A stretch of 62,861 nucleotides of DNA from a bacterium (GTDB taxonomy: Bacteria; CAIWAD01). The translations under genes were made by a program, and so were the position numbers. Numbering within the stretch: the first letter of the stretch is position 1; each line of letters opens with the position of its first letter. The notes under the pieces were generated by a model. The model saw only the letters and a program-made list of their open reading frames with translations. It did not search any database and was not told the origin of the DNA. Location: NCBI GenBank assembly GCA_030685015.1, contig JAUXWS010000060.1, forward strand, positions 1 through 62,861, given 5' to 3'. Below are positions 24,243 through 33,283 of this stretch, in pieces.

Positions 24243-25520
24243 CTACTGGTCCGGGTCCTCCACCGCGCCCAGGAAGAGCAGGACGCCGCTCCCCTCGTCG
24301 ACAATGGCGAAGAGGAAGGGGCGGTCGCAGATCATGACGGGGGGCGCGCCGCCCGGACCCACCGAGGTCACGCCCATCTCGACCACGGTGGCGGCGGCCG
24401 CCTCCGTGCCGGTCTCGTCCAGCTTGACCTTGGTCTTGTGCAGCACGCTCCCGATGGACAAGGGCAGGTCGGTCGCGGCCATGCGGGAGAACTCGGCCCG
24501 GTTCGGGTCGAAGGCCCGCGGCATGCCCAGGGCGCCCAGCGGCCGCGCGAGGTCCGTCGCGAACTCCGTGTCCAGGCGGGGCAGGCCCAGCACGACCCGG
24601 GTCTCCTCCCCCAACTGCCGCTTGAGTTCCCCGAACCCCGGCCCCGCCAGGCTGGCCAGGACCGTGTCCAGGCTCCGGTCCGGCGCCGGCAGCAGGAGGT
24701 AACAGGCGGAGGCCCCGCCCTTGTAGGACAGCCGCACCGCCTGCAGGAGGCCGGTCTCGACGTAGGGCAGGCGCCGGGTCGCATGCATCATCTCGACCTC
24801 GGCGCGCGAGCCGTCCCCCCGGCGGAAGGCCTCCTTCCGTGTCTCGCCCCGCTCGAAGGAGTGCTGCCAATCGGCCTTGAAGTAGACGGCGTTGGCCAGC
24901 AGAAGAATGGCCTGGGCGGGGACCTGGTCGATGATGCGGCTGATCATGCCTTTCGTGCCGCGCGCCACCCAGCCGTTGATCAGGTCGGCCAGGTCGGCCC
25001 TCGTGAAATCGAGGGTGGTGATCTCCGCGCCAAAGCCGTCGCGGTTGGCCGCGAGGAAGTCCGGGCGGAAGGCGACGCCCTGGCGGGCCCAGAGGGCGTT
25101 GGCCAGCAGGAGCTGCCGATCCGGCTGGCGGCCCAGTTGCTGCAACAGGGAAGCCCACTGGCGATTCGCCTCCTCCCGGCTCAGCGCGGTGGTGCGCAGC
25201 ACCTGCCGCATCTGGCGCTCCGTCTCGCCCGTGGCCCCGTGGGCGGTCATGGCGAGGGCGGCGTGGACGGAGGCGGGCGAGACGAGCACGTTGTCCGCGG
25301 CGCCGCCCCGCGTGGCGCGCAGCAGGTCCAGGCCGAAGTCGTTGACGGCCGAGGCCAAGCCCTCGTCCAGCGACGCCGGCGATTCCCCCGGCCGCGTCTG
25401 GCCGGCGGCCCCGCGGCTCGCCTCAGGCGCGGCGGGCTCCCGGCAGCCGCCCGCGAGCAGCAGCGCGACAAGGGCGGCCCTCAGGTGGTGGACGACGATG
25501 GGACGGGCGCGACCGATCAT
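24243..25520 (-). CDS. Serpin-family protease inhibitor, predicted lipoprotein
   Basis: A 425-residue serpin. The N-terminus has a signal sequence with a lipobox-like LLLAGGC (Cys26), implying membrane anchoring facing the periplasm or surface. Serpin landmarks are VSPASVHAALAMTAHGATGET, LLANAVYFKADWQHSF and the C-terminal DRPFLFAIVDEGSGVLLFLG. The reactive loop hinge ETGTEAAAAT (369-378) fits the inhibitory consensus, with P14 Thr372 and small residues at P12-P9; counting from it gives P1 Thr385 and P1' Ser386, suggesting elastase-like targets. Start at 25520 with AGGA upstream. Neighbouring genes are unrelated housekeeping. Inhibitory function is an inference from the hinge. Confidence 0.92.
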   Translation of the reverse strand: MIGRARPIVVHHLRAALVALLLAGGCREPAAPEASRGAAGQTRPGESPASLDEGLASAVNDFGLDLLRATRGGAADNVLVSPASVHAALAMTAHGATGETERQMRQVLRTTALSREEANRQWASLLQQLGRQPDRQLLLANALWARQGVAFRPDFLAANRDGFGAEITTLDFTRADLADLINGWVARGTKGMISRIIDQVPAQAILLLANAVYFKADWQHSFERGETRKEAFRRGDGSRAEVEMMHATRRLPYVETGLLQAVRLSYKGGASACYLLLPAPDRSLDTVLASLAGPGFGELKRQLGEETRVVLGLPRLDTEFATDLARPLGALGMPRAFDPNRAEFSRMAATDLPLSIGSVLHKTKVKLDETGTEAAAATVVEMGVTSVGPGGAPPVMICDRPFLFAIVDEGSGVLLFLGAVEDPDQ

Positions 25521-25530
25521 GACAGTTTCC

Positions 25531-25989
25531 TCATCCGTTGGCCACTCCGACCTGCAGCAGCGGTCTCAGTTCCGGCGGGATGCGGACCGCCCGCCGCCCG
25601 CCGCCCGCGCCGGCGGCCATGAAGCAGTGGCGCGTCCAGCCGCTGTAGCACAGCTCCCCGCCACGCCGCACCTCGTAGTCGATGGCGAACTGGATGGGCG
25701 AGGGGCGGCCGGCCACCTCCTCACCACGGAAGCCGGCAAGCAGCTCCAGCTCGTCGTCGTAGTGGGCGGCGCGGTGGTAGTCCACATGCAGGGCGAGGAC
25801 GGGCAGCCAGAGCCCGCCCTCTTCGAGGGCGCGGTAGCAGTGGCCGCTGGCCCGCAGGAGTTCGGTCCGCGCCTGGTCGAACCAGACGGCGGCGTGGGCA
25901 TGGTAGGCGAAGCGCATCTGGTCCGTCTCGCCATAGCGGACGCGCAGCCGGCCCACCACCCGCAGGCCCCCGGCGCCTTGCTCAGCCAT
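25531..25989 (-). CDS. Acyl-CoA thioesterase, YbgC/4-hydroxybenzoyl-CoA thioesterase family
   Basis: A 152-residue hot-dog-fold thioesterase that would release fatty or aromatic acids from CoA. The family motif appears as RYGETDQMRFAYHAHAAVWF, with the catalytic Asp in the ETD segment, followed by DQARTELLRASG. In many bacteria ybgC starts the tol-pal operon; here tol-pal lies 12 kb away and this gene overlaps accA by 8 bp, placing it in fatty-acid metabolism. The ATG at 25989 gives the expected length. Confidence 0.85.
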   Translation of the reverse strand: MAEQGAGGLRVVGRLRVRYGETDQMRFAYHAHAAVWFDQARTELLRASGHCYRALEEGGLWLPVLALHVDYHRAAHYDDELELLAGFRGEEVAGRPSPIQFAIDYEVRRGGELCYSGWTRHCFMAAGAGGGRRAVRIPPELRPLLQVGVANG

Positions 25990-26941
25990 CGAAGACGCCC
26001 ATCGCCTCGTATTTGGCGACACGGCGGTTGACGCGCTCGACCGGATCCAAGGCCTCCAGCTCGTCCAGGTGGCGCACGACGGCCTCCTTCAGGCTCATGG
26101 CGGCGGCGTTGTAGTCCTGGTGGGCGCCGCCCAGGGGCTCGCGCACCACCTCGTCCACCACCCCCAGCTTGAGCAGGTTGGGGGCGGTCAGGCGCATGGC
26201 CTCGGCGGCGTCCTGGGCGCGCCCGGCGTCGCGGAAGAGAATGGAGGCGCAGCCCTCGGGGCTGATCACGGAATAGATGCTGTGCTCGAGCATGAGGATG
26301 CGGTCCCCCACGGCCAGGGCGAGGGCGCCGCCGCTGCCCCCTTCGCCGATGATGACGGTCACCACCGGCACCTGGAGGCGGGCCATCTCGAAGAGGTTGC
26401 GGGCAATGGCCTCGGCCTGGCCGCGGGCCTCGGCTCCCAGGCCGGGATAGGCGCCCGGCGTGTCCACCAGCGTGATGATGGGACGGCCGAAGCGCTCCGC
26501 CGTCTTCATGATGCGCAGGGCCTTGCGGTAACCCTCGGGCTGCGGCATGCCGAAGTTGCGGAAGATGTTGCTGCGCGTGTCGCGCCCCTTCTGGTGCCCG
26601 ATGAAGGCCACGGCGCGGCCGCCCAGGCGGCCGAAGCCGGCCACGATGGCATGGTCGTCGGCGAAGGCGCGGTCGCCGTGCAGCTCGGAGAAGTCGGGGC
26701 AGATGCGCTCCAGGTAGTCCAGGGTGAAGGGGCGCAGGGGGTGGCGCGCCACCTGGACGGTCTGCCAACAGCTGAGCGAGCCGTAGGTCTCGGCCTTGAG
26801 GCGGGCCAGCTTCTCCTCCAGACCGGTCATCTCCTGGCGCATGTCCATGCCCGTGGTGTGGGAGAGGGCGCGCATCTCCTCCAGCTGCCGCTCCAGGGCG
26901 GCCACCGGCTTCTCGAACTCGAGGGGTTGTGCCTGTGCCAT
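25982..26941 (-). CDS. accA: Acetyl-CoA carboxylase carboxyltransferase subunit alpha
   Basis: With AccD it moves CO2 from carboxybiotin to acetyl-CoA, giving malonyl-CoA for fatty-acid synthesis. The 319-residue protein begins MAQAQPLEFEKPVAALE, then a helical stretch (LEEKLARLKAE), TVQVARHPLRPFTLDYLE, HGDRAFADDHAIV, VDTPGAYPGLGAEARGQ and IGEGGSGGALALAVGD, all characteristic. accD is not in the window. It overlaps the thioesterase gene and follows the dolichol-phosphate-mannose-synthase-like gene by 8 bp. Confidence 0.96.
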   Translation of the reverse strand: MAQAQPLEFEKPVAALERQLEEMRALSHTTGMDMRQEMTGLEEKLARLKAETYGSLSCWQTVQVARHPLRPFTLDYLERICPDFSELHGDRAFADDHAIVAGFGRLGGRAVAFIGHQKGRDTRSNIFRNFGMPQPEGYRKALRIMKTAERFGRPIITLVDTPGAYPGLGAEARGQAEAIARNLFEMARLQVPVVTVIIGEGGSGGALALAVGDRILMLEHSIYSVISPEGCASILFRDAGRAQDAAEAMRLTAPNLLKLGVVDEVVREPLGGAHQDYNAAAMSLKEAVVRHLDELEALDPVERVNRRVAKYEAMGVFDG

Positions 26942-26949
26942 GGCGCTCC

Positions 26950-27672
26950 TCAGATTCGGCCCAGCAGGGCCCGCAGTTTCAGTTTCCACACCATCCAGAT
27001 CGCCTCGCGGACGATGGCCTTGCTCATCTTGCTGTGGCCTTGCAGGCGGTCCACGAAGATGATGGGCACCTCCCGGATGGACAAGCCCTTGCGCCACACC
27101 ATGAAATTGATTTCGATCTGGAAGCTGTACCCACCGCTGTGGACGCGCTCCAGGTCCAGTTGCTCCAGGGTGGACCGGCGGAAGCATTTGTAGCCGGAGG
27201 TGGCGTCGCGCACCGGCATGCCGGTGATCCAGCGTGTGTAGAGGCTGGCCCCGTAGGAGAGCAGCAGGCGCGAGAGCGGCCAGTTGACCACGTTGATCCC
27301 CGTCTTGTAGCGGCTGCCGATGACGAGATCGCAGTCCTCGATCTGGCGCAGGAACTCCTTCAGCACGATGGGATCGTGGGAGAAGTCGGCGTCCATCTCG
27401 CAGACGGCGTCATAGCCGCGTGCGATGGCCCAGCGGAAGCCCGTCACGTAAGCCGTGCCCAGGCCCAGCTTGCCCGGCCGGTGGAGGACCATCAGGCGTG
27501 GCTCCCGCTCGGCCAGCCGGTCCGCCAGGCGGCCCGTGCCGTCCGGGCTGCCGTCGTCCACCACCAGGATCTCGAGGCGCGGATCCTGCCCCAGGACCTG
27601 GGCGCTCAAGGCCTCCAGGTTCTCGGCCTCGTTGTAGGTCGGGATGATGACGAGGACGCGCTCGGGTCTCAT
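26950..27672 (-). CDS. Polyprenol monophosphomannose synthase-like GT2
   Basis: A 240-residue soluble GT2 enzyme of the Dpm1 type, which makes polyprenyl-phosphate-mannose on the cytoplasmic side for use by membrane mannosyltransferases. Motifs are VLVIIPTYNEAENL, VDDGSPDGTG, CEMDADFSHDP (DXD) and the late GGYSFQIEINFMVWRKG, IIFVDRLQGHSKMS, which are characteristic of this subfamily. It lacks the C-terminal membrane domains found in some fused forms. The GT39 and DUF2723 proteins nearby are candidate users of its product. A close N-glycan-type DPG synthase lies at 32543. Confidence 0.88.
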   Translation of the reverse strand: MRPERVLVIIPTYNEAENLEALSAQVLGQDPRLEILVVDDGSPDGTGRLADRLAEREPRLMVLHRPGKLGLGTAYVTGFRWAIARGYDAVCEMDADFSHDPIVLKEFLRQIEDCDLVIGSRYKTGINVVNWPLSRLLLSYGASLYTRWITGMPVRDATSGYKCFRRSTLEQLDLERVHSGGYSFQIEINFMVWRKGLSIREVPIIFVDRLQGHSKMSKAIVREAIWMVWKLKLRALLGRI

Positions 27673-27685
27673 GATGCTCCGCGGA

Positions 27686-28642
27686 TCAATTGATCGACCA
27701 CATTTGCGGCTGGTCCCGCAGCCAACCGCGCAGGGCTTGCTCGATGGCGGGGAAGCGCAGGCCCAGGGCCCGTTCCGTCTCCTCCACCACCAGGCCGCCC
27801 TCCCGGGGGCGGGGCGCCGCCTGCCCCAGCTCCGCCGTCGTCAGCGGACGCACTAGCGAGGCGTCCAGTCCCTCCAGCCGGGCCAGGAGCAGGGCCATGG
27901 CGTGGCGCGACATGCGGCCGCGCGCCGCCACGTGGAAGATGCCCGTGCGCCGCATCCGCAGCGCCGCGTCCATGGCGCGGGCCAGGTCCAGGGCCCAGCA
28001 GCAGTTGCCCACCTGGTCGGTCACCACCCGGATGGGCCGGCCCCCACGCAACTCGCCCAGGGTCCATTCGAAGAAGTCGGGCTTGAGGCCGTGGCCCTTG
28101 CCGAAGAGGACAATGGTGCGGAAGATGGCCGCCGGGATGGCGGCGCCGCGCACCAGGTTCTCGGCGGCCAGCTTGCTCTGCGCGTAGACGCCCGTCGCTC
28201 CCGGGGCGTCGTCGGGCCGATAGGGTCCACCCCGGCCGTTGAAGACAAAGTCGGTCGAGACCTGCCCCAGCCAGACGCCGTGCGGCCGGCAGCACTCGAC
28301 CAGGGCCCGCGTCAACTCCACATTGGTCCGCCAGCAGGCCTCGCGCTTGGTCTCGGCGCCGTCCACGTCCGTCCAGGCGGCGGCGTTGATCACGGCGTGG
28401 GGACGGAAATCCAGGAAGAGCGGCTTCAGCTCCCGCCGCGAGACTCCTTCCAACGGATGGTAACGGAAGGAGGGGTGGGAGACGAAGCTCCGCTCCTCCA
28501 CCCCCAACCCCAGGACGCGGGCCTCCGGCAACAGGACGCGCAGCAGGTGCTGGCCCAGGCGGCCGTGGCAACCCGCCAGGAGCACGCGTGGACGCGTCGC
28601 CTCCGTCACCCCCGGCGGCGGGACCAGCCCGGCGACAATCAC
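27686..28642 (-). CDS. dTDP-4-dehydrorhamnose reductase-like SDR protein (RfbD/RmlD family)
   Basis: A 318-residue extended short-chain dehydrogenase. It has the Rossmann motif VLLAGCHGRLGQHLL, VINAAAWTDVDGAE, the STDFVFNGRGG segment and the catalytic YAQSKLAAE (YxxxK), a pattern of RmlD, which reduces dTDP-4-keto-rhamnose to dTDP-L-rhamnose; some relatives are MAT2B-like. RmlA, B and C are not in the window. The GTG at 28642 overlaps the purE stop as GTGA and was chosen on coupling; a GTG at 28609 closer to the Rossmann strand is an alternative. Confidence 0.8.
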   Translation of the reverse strand: MIVAGLVPPPGVTEATRPRVLLAGCHGRLGQHLLRVLLPEARVLGLGVEERSFVSHPSFRYHPLEGVSRRELKPLFLDFRPHAVINAAAWTDVDGAETKREACWRTNVELTRALVECCRPHGVWLGQVSTDFVFNGRGGPYRPDDAPGATGVYAQSKLAAENLVRGAAIPAAIFRTIVLFGKGHGLKPDFFEWTLGELRGGRPIRVVTDQVGNCCWALDLARAMDAALRMRRTGIFHVAARGRMSRHAMALLLARLEGLDASLVRPLTTAELGQAAPRPREGGLVVEETERALGLRFPAIEQALRGWLRDQPQMWSIN

Positions 28643-29106
28643 GACAGACGGGCGCCGGCCGCCATGAAGGCATCCAGGCGGGCGGCCAGCTCCGGGTCCC
28701 CCAGGGACAGGATGCGCGCCGCCAGCACGGCGGCATTGATCGCTCCCGCCTTGCCGATGGCCACCGTCGCCACGGGAATGCCGGCCGGCATCTGCACGGT
28801 GGCCAGCAGGGCGTCCAGCCCCCCCAGGGGCGAGGCGTCCAGGGGCACGCCGATGACGGGCAGGCTGGAATGGGCGGCCACCACGCCCGCCAGGTGGGCG
28901 GCCATCCCGGCGCCGCAAACAATGACCGCCACGCCGGCGCGGCGCGCCTCGCGCGCCAGGCGGGCCGTCTGCTCCGGGTTGCGGTGGGCGCTGGAGACCT
29001 TCATTTCGGCCTGGATGCCGAAGTGCCGGTAATAGGGCAGGGCCGCCTCGAACACGGCGCGGTCGCTTTCGGAGCCCATCAGGATCAGCACCTGGGCAGG
29101 GGTCAT
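28639..29106 (-). CDS. purE: N5-carboxyaminoimidazole ribonucleotide mutase (class I PurE)
   Basis: Converts N5-CAIR to CAIR in purine synthesis. The 155-residue protein has the substrate loop LMGSESDRAVFE, the VSSAHRNPEQT motif with the catalytic His, and GVPLDASPLGGLDALLATVQMPAG, where family I members carry the corresponding P-L loop. No purK is adjacent, and the gene is embedded in a glycosylation array, with ATGA overlap to the DUF4837 gene and GTGA overlap to the RmlD-like gene. Confidence 0.94.
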   Translation of the reverse strand: MTPAQVLILMGSESDRAVFEAALPYYRHFGIQAEMKVSSAHRNPEQTARLAREARRAGVAVIVCGAGMAAHLAGVVAAHSSLPVIGVPLDASPLGGLDALLATVQMPAGIPVATVAIGKAGAINAAVLAARILSLGDPELAARLDAFMAAGARLS

Positions 29107-30179
29107 GGCGTCGGCTCCTTCGCTTGCACGGGTCCGATGGGACGCCCTTCCTCGTCTGTGCCCGTGAAGGTGGCCACCAGCATGCTCAGCTGGTGCAGGA
29201 AGGGGGATTTGGGTCCACCCGGATTCAGGACCGCGGCGTCAATATAAAAGGTTCTGCCCTGCGGCAGGCCGGCCGCGCCCGGCACGTGGAGGGCATAGAA
29301 AAGGAAGGGGCCGCCGCCGATGAAGGCGTCGGTGCCCCAGAGTCCCTCCAGCAGCCGGGCCTCCAGGCCGCCCAGGCGCACCGTGCTGAAGCGGCCATGG
29401 CTCGGTTCCGAATAGTCCTTGTCCCAGTAGAGGCGACCCAGGCGGGCCCGCACGGCGCGCAGGCCCTCCTCGCTCAGGCGCAGGCTGTCGGGGCCGTCCA
29501 CCCAGTGCACGGTGATCCAGCGGTCGGGATTGAGGCGTCGCAGCCGGACGAAGGGCGGCGCGGCGACGCCCTGCACCACGAACCAGTCCGGCGGAATGGC
29601 CAGGCGGAAGCCGCAGGCGATGGCAAGGCTGTCGGCCAGCTCCTTCTGCAGGCGCGTGCTGCGGTAGCCTTCCCGCTCCATGGCCTGCTCGTGCTCGAGG
29701 AACTGGGCGCGCACCTCCCCCACGCGCTCCAGGACCTGCCGGCGGAAGCTGGCGGGGTTGGGGGCGGCCAGGATGACCAGGAGCTGGTCGCGGGCGAAGG
29801 CGTCCGGCTTGCGGAAGAGGAAGGCCTCCTCCTGCTGGATGCGGTCGCGCACGGCGGCCCCCAGCAGGCCCTCCAGGAAGCGGCCGACCGGACCCTCGGG
29901 CGGTCCGTCGGAGGCGATGATCAGGCTGCGCCGCGCCAGGTACATCTCCAGGCGGGCGGGATCGGCCCAATGCCAGCCCATGCGTCGCTCGGGAATGGGC
30001 GTGATCCAATGATCGACGAAGAGGCTGTCCAGCAAGGGGGCCAGGGCCTCGTGGCGCGTGCTGTCGGCCAGCACGGCCACCTCCCAGCGCTGTCCCTCCG
30101 AGCGGGGTCGCGTGCAGCCCCCCAGCGCAAACGCCCCTGCCAGGATGATCAGCAGGACAAGCGGACGGATGGTTGTCAT
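29103..30179 (-). CDS. DUF4837-family lipoprotein
   Basis: A 358-residue predicted lipoprotein: hydrophobic LVLLIILAGAFALGGC has a lipobox ending at Cys22. Downstream features match DUF4837: an opening VAVLADSTRHEALAPLLDSLF, a central RDQLLVILAAPNPASF, a helical region up to LADSLAIACGFRLAIPPDW, then WITVHWVDGPDSL and GGPFLFYALHVPG. The family is mostly found in Bacteroidota and relatives, and its function is unknown. The ATG overlaps the GT39 stop as ATGA, and its stop overlaps the purE start, so the three are coupled. Confidence 0.8.
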   Translation of the reverse strand: MTTIRPLVLLIILAGAFALGGCTRPRSEGQRWEVAVLADSTRHEALAPLLDSLFVDHWITPIPERRMGWHWADPARLEMYLARRSLIIASDGPPEGPVGRFLEGLLGAAVRDRIQQEEAFLFRKPDAFARDQLLVILAAPNPASFRRQVLERVGEVRAQFLEHEQAMEREGYRSTRLQKELADSLAIACGFRLAIPPDWFVVQGVAAPPFVRLRRLNPDRWITVHWVDGPDSLRLSEEGLRAVRARLGRLYWDKDYSEPSHGRFSTVRLGGLEARLLEGLWGTDAFIGGGPFLFYALHVPGAAGLPQGRTFYIDAAVLNPGGPKSPFLHQLSMLVATFTGTDEEGRPIGPVQAKEPTP

Positions 30180-32500
30180 GGCTCCTCTCCTTGGTCGGTC
30201 GGGCGCGGCGGGCGCGCCACCAGGTGGCCTGCGCCCAGCCCTTCCGCCGCTTCCCGCAGGCCGGGTCCGTCCAGCCCGCTCTGGAAGGCCTGCTCGAGCA
30301 ATCCCAGCGCTTCGGCGGCGCCCAGGGCGCGGGCCCGGAAGCGCACCCAATCGGCCATGCGCTCGCTGCGCGCCAGGGGCGTGGTGGGAGCCTGCACGGC
30401 CATGGAATGGAGACGGTCCGTCTCCTTGACCAGCTGCGTCGCCTGGGAGGCGTCGTTGGCCTCCACGGCGCGGAGGGCCGAGGCCTCGAAGATGACGGCC
30501 AGCAGGCCGAAGGCCGCCGACGATCCGAAAGCGCCGTTGCCGCCGCGCGCGAGCTGTTCGTTTCCCTCGTCGAGGACGCGGACCACGGCGGCGCGCGCCC
30601 CGTGCAGATCCCCTTGTTCCAGCAGCGCGGCCGCCCGCGCCAGCCGTCCGTCGACCGTGGCGGGATCGGTGGCGAACTCGCCCTTCAGGGCGGCCAGCCG
30701 CTCGTCCAGCGCCGCCGCGTCCACCCGGCGCAGGATGTGGATCTCCTCGTGGTCGTAGTAGCGCAGGCTGAACTCGGCGGGCTCGTCGTCGATGGCCAGC
30801 CCCAGCACGGTGGGCAGCGTTTGGAAGACGGTGTCGGTGGCAAATCCCAGCCGCCCGGCGAAAAGCTCCTGGTAGAAGCGGAGTTCGGCCCGGTAGCGCC
30901 CGTTGCGCTCGTAGCCCAGCTTGCGGTTGGATTCCAGGATGGCGGCCCACTCGACCTGGCGCAGGCGGTCGACCAGGAAGTCCAGCTTTTCGCCCTCGGT
31001 GGCGCCCGTGGCGCGGTGGATGGTGGGGATCTCCAGGCAGACGTTGCGGTAGCGCGGCATGTGGATGACGGTCTTGATCGTATTGGCGCTGCGCTCGTGG
31101 AGCAGGGCGGCGCCCGCCGGCAACCGGGCGGCCAGCCAACGGCCCGCCGCGATGCGGCTGTCCTCCCGGTCGTGGACGGAGGCAAGGGCGGCGGTCCAGC
31201 CCAGCGAGGGGAGGGCCACGGCGGCGGCCAGCGCCCAGGCCGCGGCCGTGGCGCCCCGCCCGCGCCGGGAGGCCCAGGCCAGCAGGTCGGACAACCCCAC
31301 GGCGGCGGTGAGGGCCAGCAGGGGCAGGAAGGGCAGGGCATAGCGCATGAAGAGCACCTTGGCCCCGCCTGTCAGCAGCAGGCCGGGCAGCAACCAGATG
31401 AGAACCAGCCAGTCGGCCCGCCAGCGCCGCCAGGCCATCCAGGGCAGGGCGGCCAGCCCGGCCAGGAGCAGGGCGGGACCCGCCGCCCACCACAGCACCT
31501 TGCCGATGAGAAAGGGAAAGGGCAAGACATGCTCGAACTGGATCTGGAAGGGGTAGAAGAAGTCTCCCCGCACGTTGCGCAGGATGTGGACCAGTCCGAA
31601 GGCGTGGTCGGCGAAGAGGTAGCTGCGCCAGTCCAGGATGGCGTAGGGATTGAGCGCGAAGAAGATGGCCACCACCCCCGCCCCCGCCCCCAGCAGGCGG
31701 AGGGAGAAGAGGCGGCGCAGCAGGATCCGGCCGGCGGGGCCGGGTCCGGCCGGCAGCGGGTCGCGCAGCAGCTCCGCCAGGATGAGGGGCAGCACGACCA
31801 GCACGGCGTTCACCTTGGTGGAGACGGCCAGGCCGGCGGCCAGCGCGGCCAGGGCCAGGTCCAGGCGCCCCGGCGCCCGGAGCAGGCGCGCGCTGTGGGC
31901 GAAACTCCAGAGGGTGAAGAAGACCATGGGCATGTCCACCGTCCCGAAGCGCCCGCTCTGGGCATGGAAGGCCGCCCCGGCCAGCAGCAGCGCGGCCAGC
32001 CGCGCCGCCGGGAAGCCATGGAGGGTGAGGGCCGCCCAGTAGAGCATGGGGATGCAGGCCAGGCCCAGCAGGGCGGTGAGCCAGCGCACGGCCAGCCAGG
32101 TGGCGCGGAAGGAGCGGGGATCCTCCTCGTCGAAGGGGCGGATGTCGCCCAGCAGGGCCCGCGCCTTGACCACCGCCACGTGCAGGTAGATGGTGGTGGC
32201 GCCGTAGAGGCTGTAGTCCACTTGCTCGCCGTAGAGCTCGCCTGTGGGCCGCCAGGAGTCCGACTCCGTGAAGAGGCGGGCCGCCCGGATGTTGGAGGCC
32301 TCGTCCGGATGGAAGGCATGGAAGCGGCCCGGGCCGGTGGCGTCGGGCGCGGCGGGATCGAAGTCCGTCCAGCCCCAGTCCAGGCCGTTGACCCGCCAGC
32401 CGGCCGCCAGGACCAGGATGGCCAGCAGGACCAGATCAAGACGCCAGCTTCGCCCGGCCAGGCGCAGTTCGGCGAAGCCCGACTTCAGCGCGTCTCCCAT
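30176..32500 (-). CDS. GT39/ArnT-like membrane glycosyltransferase
   Basis: A 774-residue integral membrane protein of the PMT/ArnT superfamily, which transfers a sugar from a polyprenyl-phosphate donor to protein or lipid on the outer face of the membrane. The first periplasmic loop carries FHAFHPDEASNIRAARLF, the D-E motif equivalent to the catalytic Asp-Glu of GT39 enzymes. It has about a dozen hydrophobic segments, then a soluble tail of roughly 300 residues with helical, repeat-like content. The ATG at 32500 has GGAGGTG 4-6 nt upstream. Neighbouring polyprenol-P-sugar synthases would supply donors. Confidence 0.82.
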   Translation of the reverse strand: MGDALKSGFAELRLAGRSWRLDLVLLAILVLAAGWRVNGLDWGWTDFDPAAPDATGPGRFHAFHPDEASNIRAARLFTESDSWRPTGELYGEQVDYSLYGATTIYLHVAVVKARALLGDIRPFDEEDPRSFRATWLAVRWLTALLGLACIPMLYWAALTLHGFPAARLAALLLAGAAFHAQSGRFGTVDMPMVFFTLWSFAHSARLLRAPGRLDLALAALAAGLAVSTKVNAVLVVLPLILAELLRDPLPAGPGPAGRILLRRLFSLRLLGAGAGVVAIFFALNPYAILDWRSYLFADHAFGLVHILRNVRGDFFYPFQIQFEHVLPFPFLIGKVLWWAAGPALLLAGLAALPWMAWRRWRADWLVLIWLLPGLLLTGGAKVLFMRYALPFLPLLALTAAVGLSDLLAWASRRGRGATAAAWALAAAVALPSLGWTAALASVHDREDSRIAAGRWLAARLPAGAALLHERSANTIKTVIHMPRYRNVCLEIPTIHRATGATEGEKLDFLVDRLRQVEWAAILESNRKLGYERNGRYRAELRFYQELFAGRLGFATDTVFQTLPTVLGLAIDDEPAEFSLRYYDHEEIHILRRVDAAALDERLAALKGEFATDPATVDGRLARAAALLEQGDLHGARAAVVRVLDEGNEQLARGGNGAFGSSAAFGLLAVIFEASALRAVEANDASQATQLVKETDRLHSMAVQAPTTPLARSERMADWVRFRARALGAAEALGLLEQAFQSGLDGPGLREAAEGLGAGHLVARPPRPTDQGEEP

Positions 32501-32542
32501 CTCACACCTCCAGACGGATTCCAAGAGCGGTGGCCGGGATGC

Positions 32543-33283
32543 TCAGCGCCGGGCCGGCCCGTAGGCCCCCCGCGCCCGGCGGGCGACAATGTGGAGCAGG
32601 CCCCGCAGGCTGCCCGCCGTGTCCCGCAGGAGGCGGACGCGCGTGTCCTCGTCGTTGGTCCAGGTGACCGGCACTTCGCTGATGGCGTAGCCCAGGTGCC
32701 GGGCCAGGAAGAGGATCTCGGCGTCGAAACTCCAGTTGTGCAAGGTCTGGCGGGCGAAGATCTCGCGGGCCGCGTCCCGCCGGAAGATCTTGAAGCCGCA
32801 GGTGAAATCCGTCACCCGCACTCCGGCCAGCGCCTGGGCGAGCAGGGTGAAACCCTTGCCCATCGTCTCGCGCAGCCAGGGCTGGTGGCGAGCGATGATG
32901 GCCTGCCGGTTCTTGCGCGTGCCGATGAGGACGGGCCGCCCGGCGGCCAGTCCGGGCAGGAAGTGCTCAAGCATGGCCATGGGGGTGGATTCGTCAGCGT
33001 CGCAGAAGAGGATGTAGTCCCCCGCCGCTTCCAGCATGCCACGCCGCACGGCCCCGCCCTTGCCCAGGTTCCGCTCGTTGGCGAGGCCCCGGAAGGAGCG
33101 GGCCGCCGCCGCCGCCGCGCGCGCCGCGGCCAGGGTGCCGTCGGTGGAGCCGTCGTCCACCACCACGATCTCGTGGTCGGGGGCAAGGCGGTGGAGCACC
33201 TCGATGGAGCGGGCCAGGGCCGGCCCGATGCGGCGCTCCTCGTTCCAGGCGGGGATGACCACGCTGAGCCGGCCCTCAAACAT
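32543..33283 (-). CDS. Dolichyl-phosphate beta-glucosyltransferase-like GT2
   Basis: A 246-residue GT2 enzyme with LSVVIPAWNEERRIGPAL, VVVDDGSTDGTLAAA, NLGKGGAVRRGM and FCDADESTP (DXD). The later DFTCGFKIFRRDAAREIF and NWSFDAEILFLARHLGY match the ALG5/DPG synthase subfamily, which loads a sugar onto a polyprenyl phosphate. It overlaps the next upstream GT2 gene by 8 bp. With the mannose-type synthase at 26950 it suggests two different lipid-linked sugar donors for the membrane glycosyltransferases. Confidence 0.86.
   Translation of the reverse strand: MFEGRLSVVIPAWNEERRIGPALARSIEVLHRLAPDHEIVVVDDGSTDGTLAAARAAAAAARSFRGLANERNLGKGGAVRRGMLEAAGDYILFCDADESTPMAMLEHFLPGLAAGRPVLIGTRKNRQAIIARHQPWLRETMGKGFTLLAQALAGVRVTDFTCGFKIFRRDAAREIFARQTLHNWSFDAEILFLARHLGYAISEVPVTWTNDEDTRVRLLRDTAGSLRGLLHIVARRARGAYGPARR

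Noticed and set aside
29103-31493. 796-codon minus-strand ORF spanning DUF4837 and most of the GT39 gene
   Set aside because: Only the last 358 codons carry protein features; the upstream part is an out-of-frame reading of the GT39 gene. The true start is the ATGA-coupled ATG at 30179.
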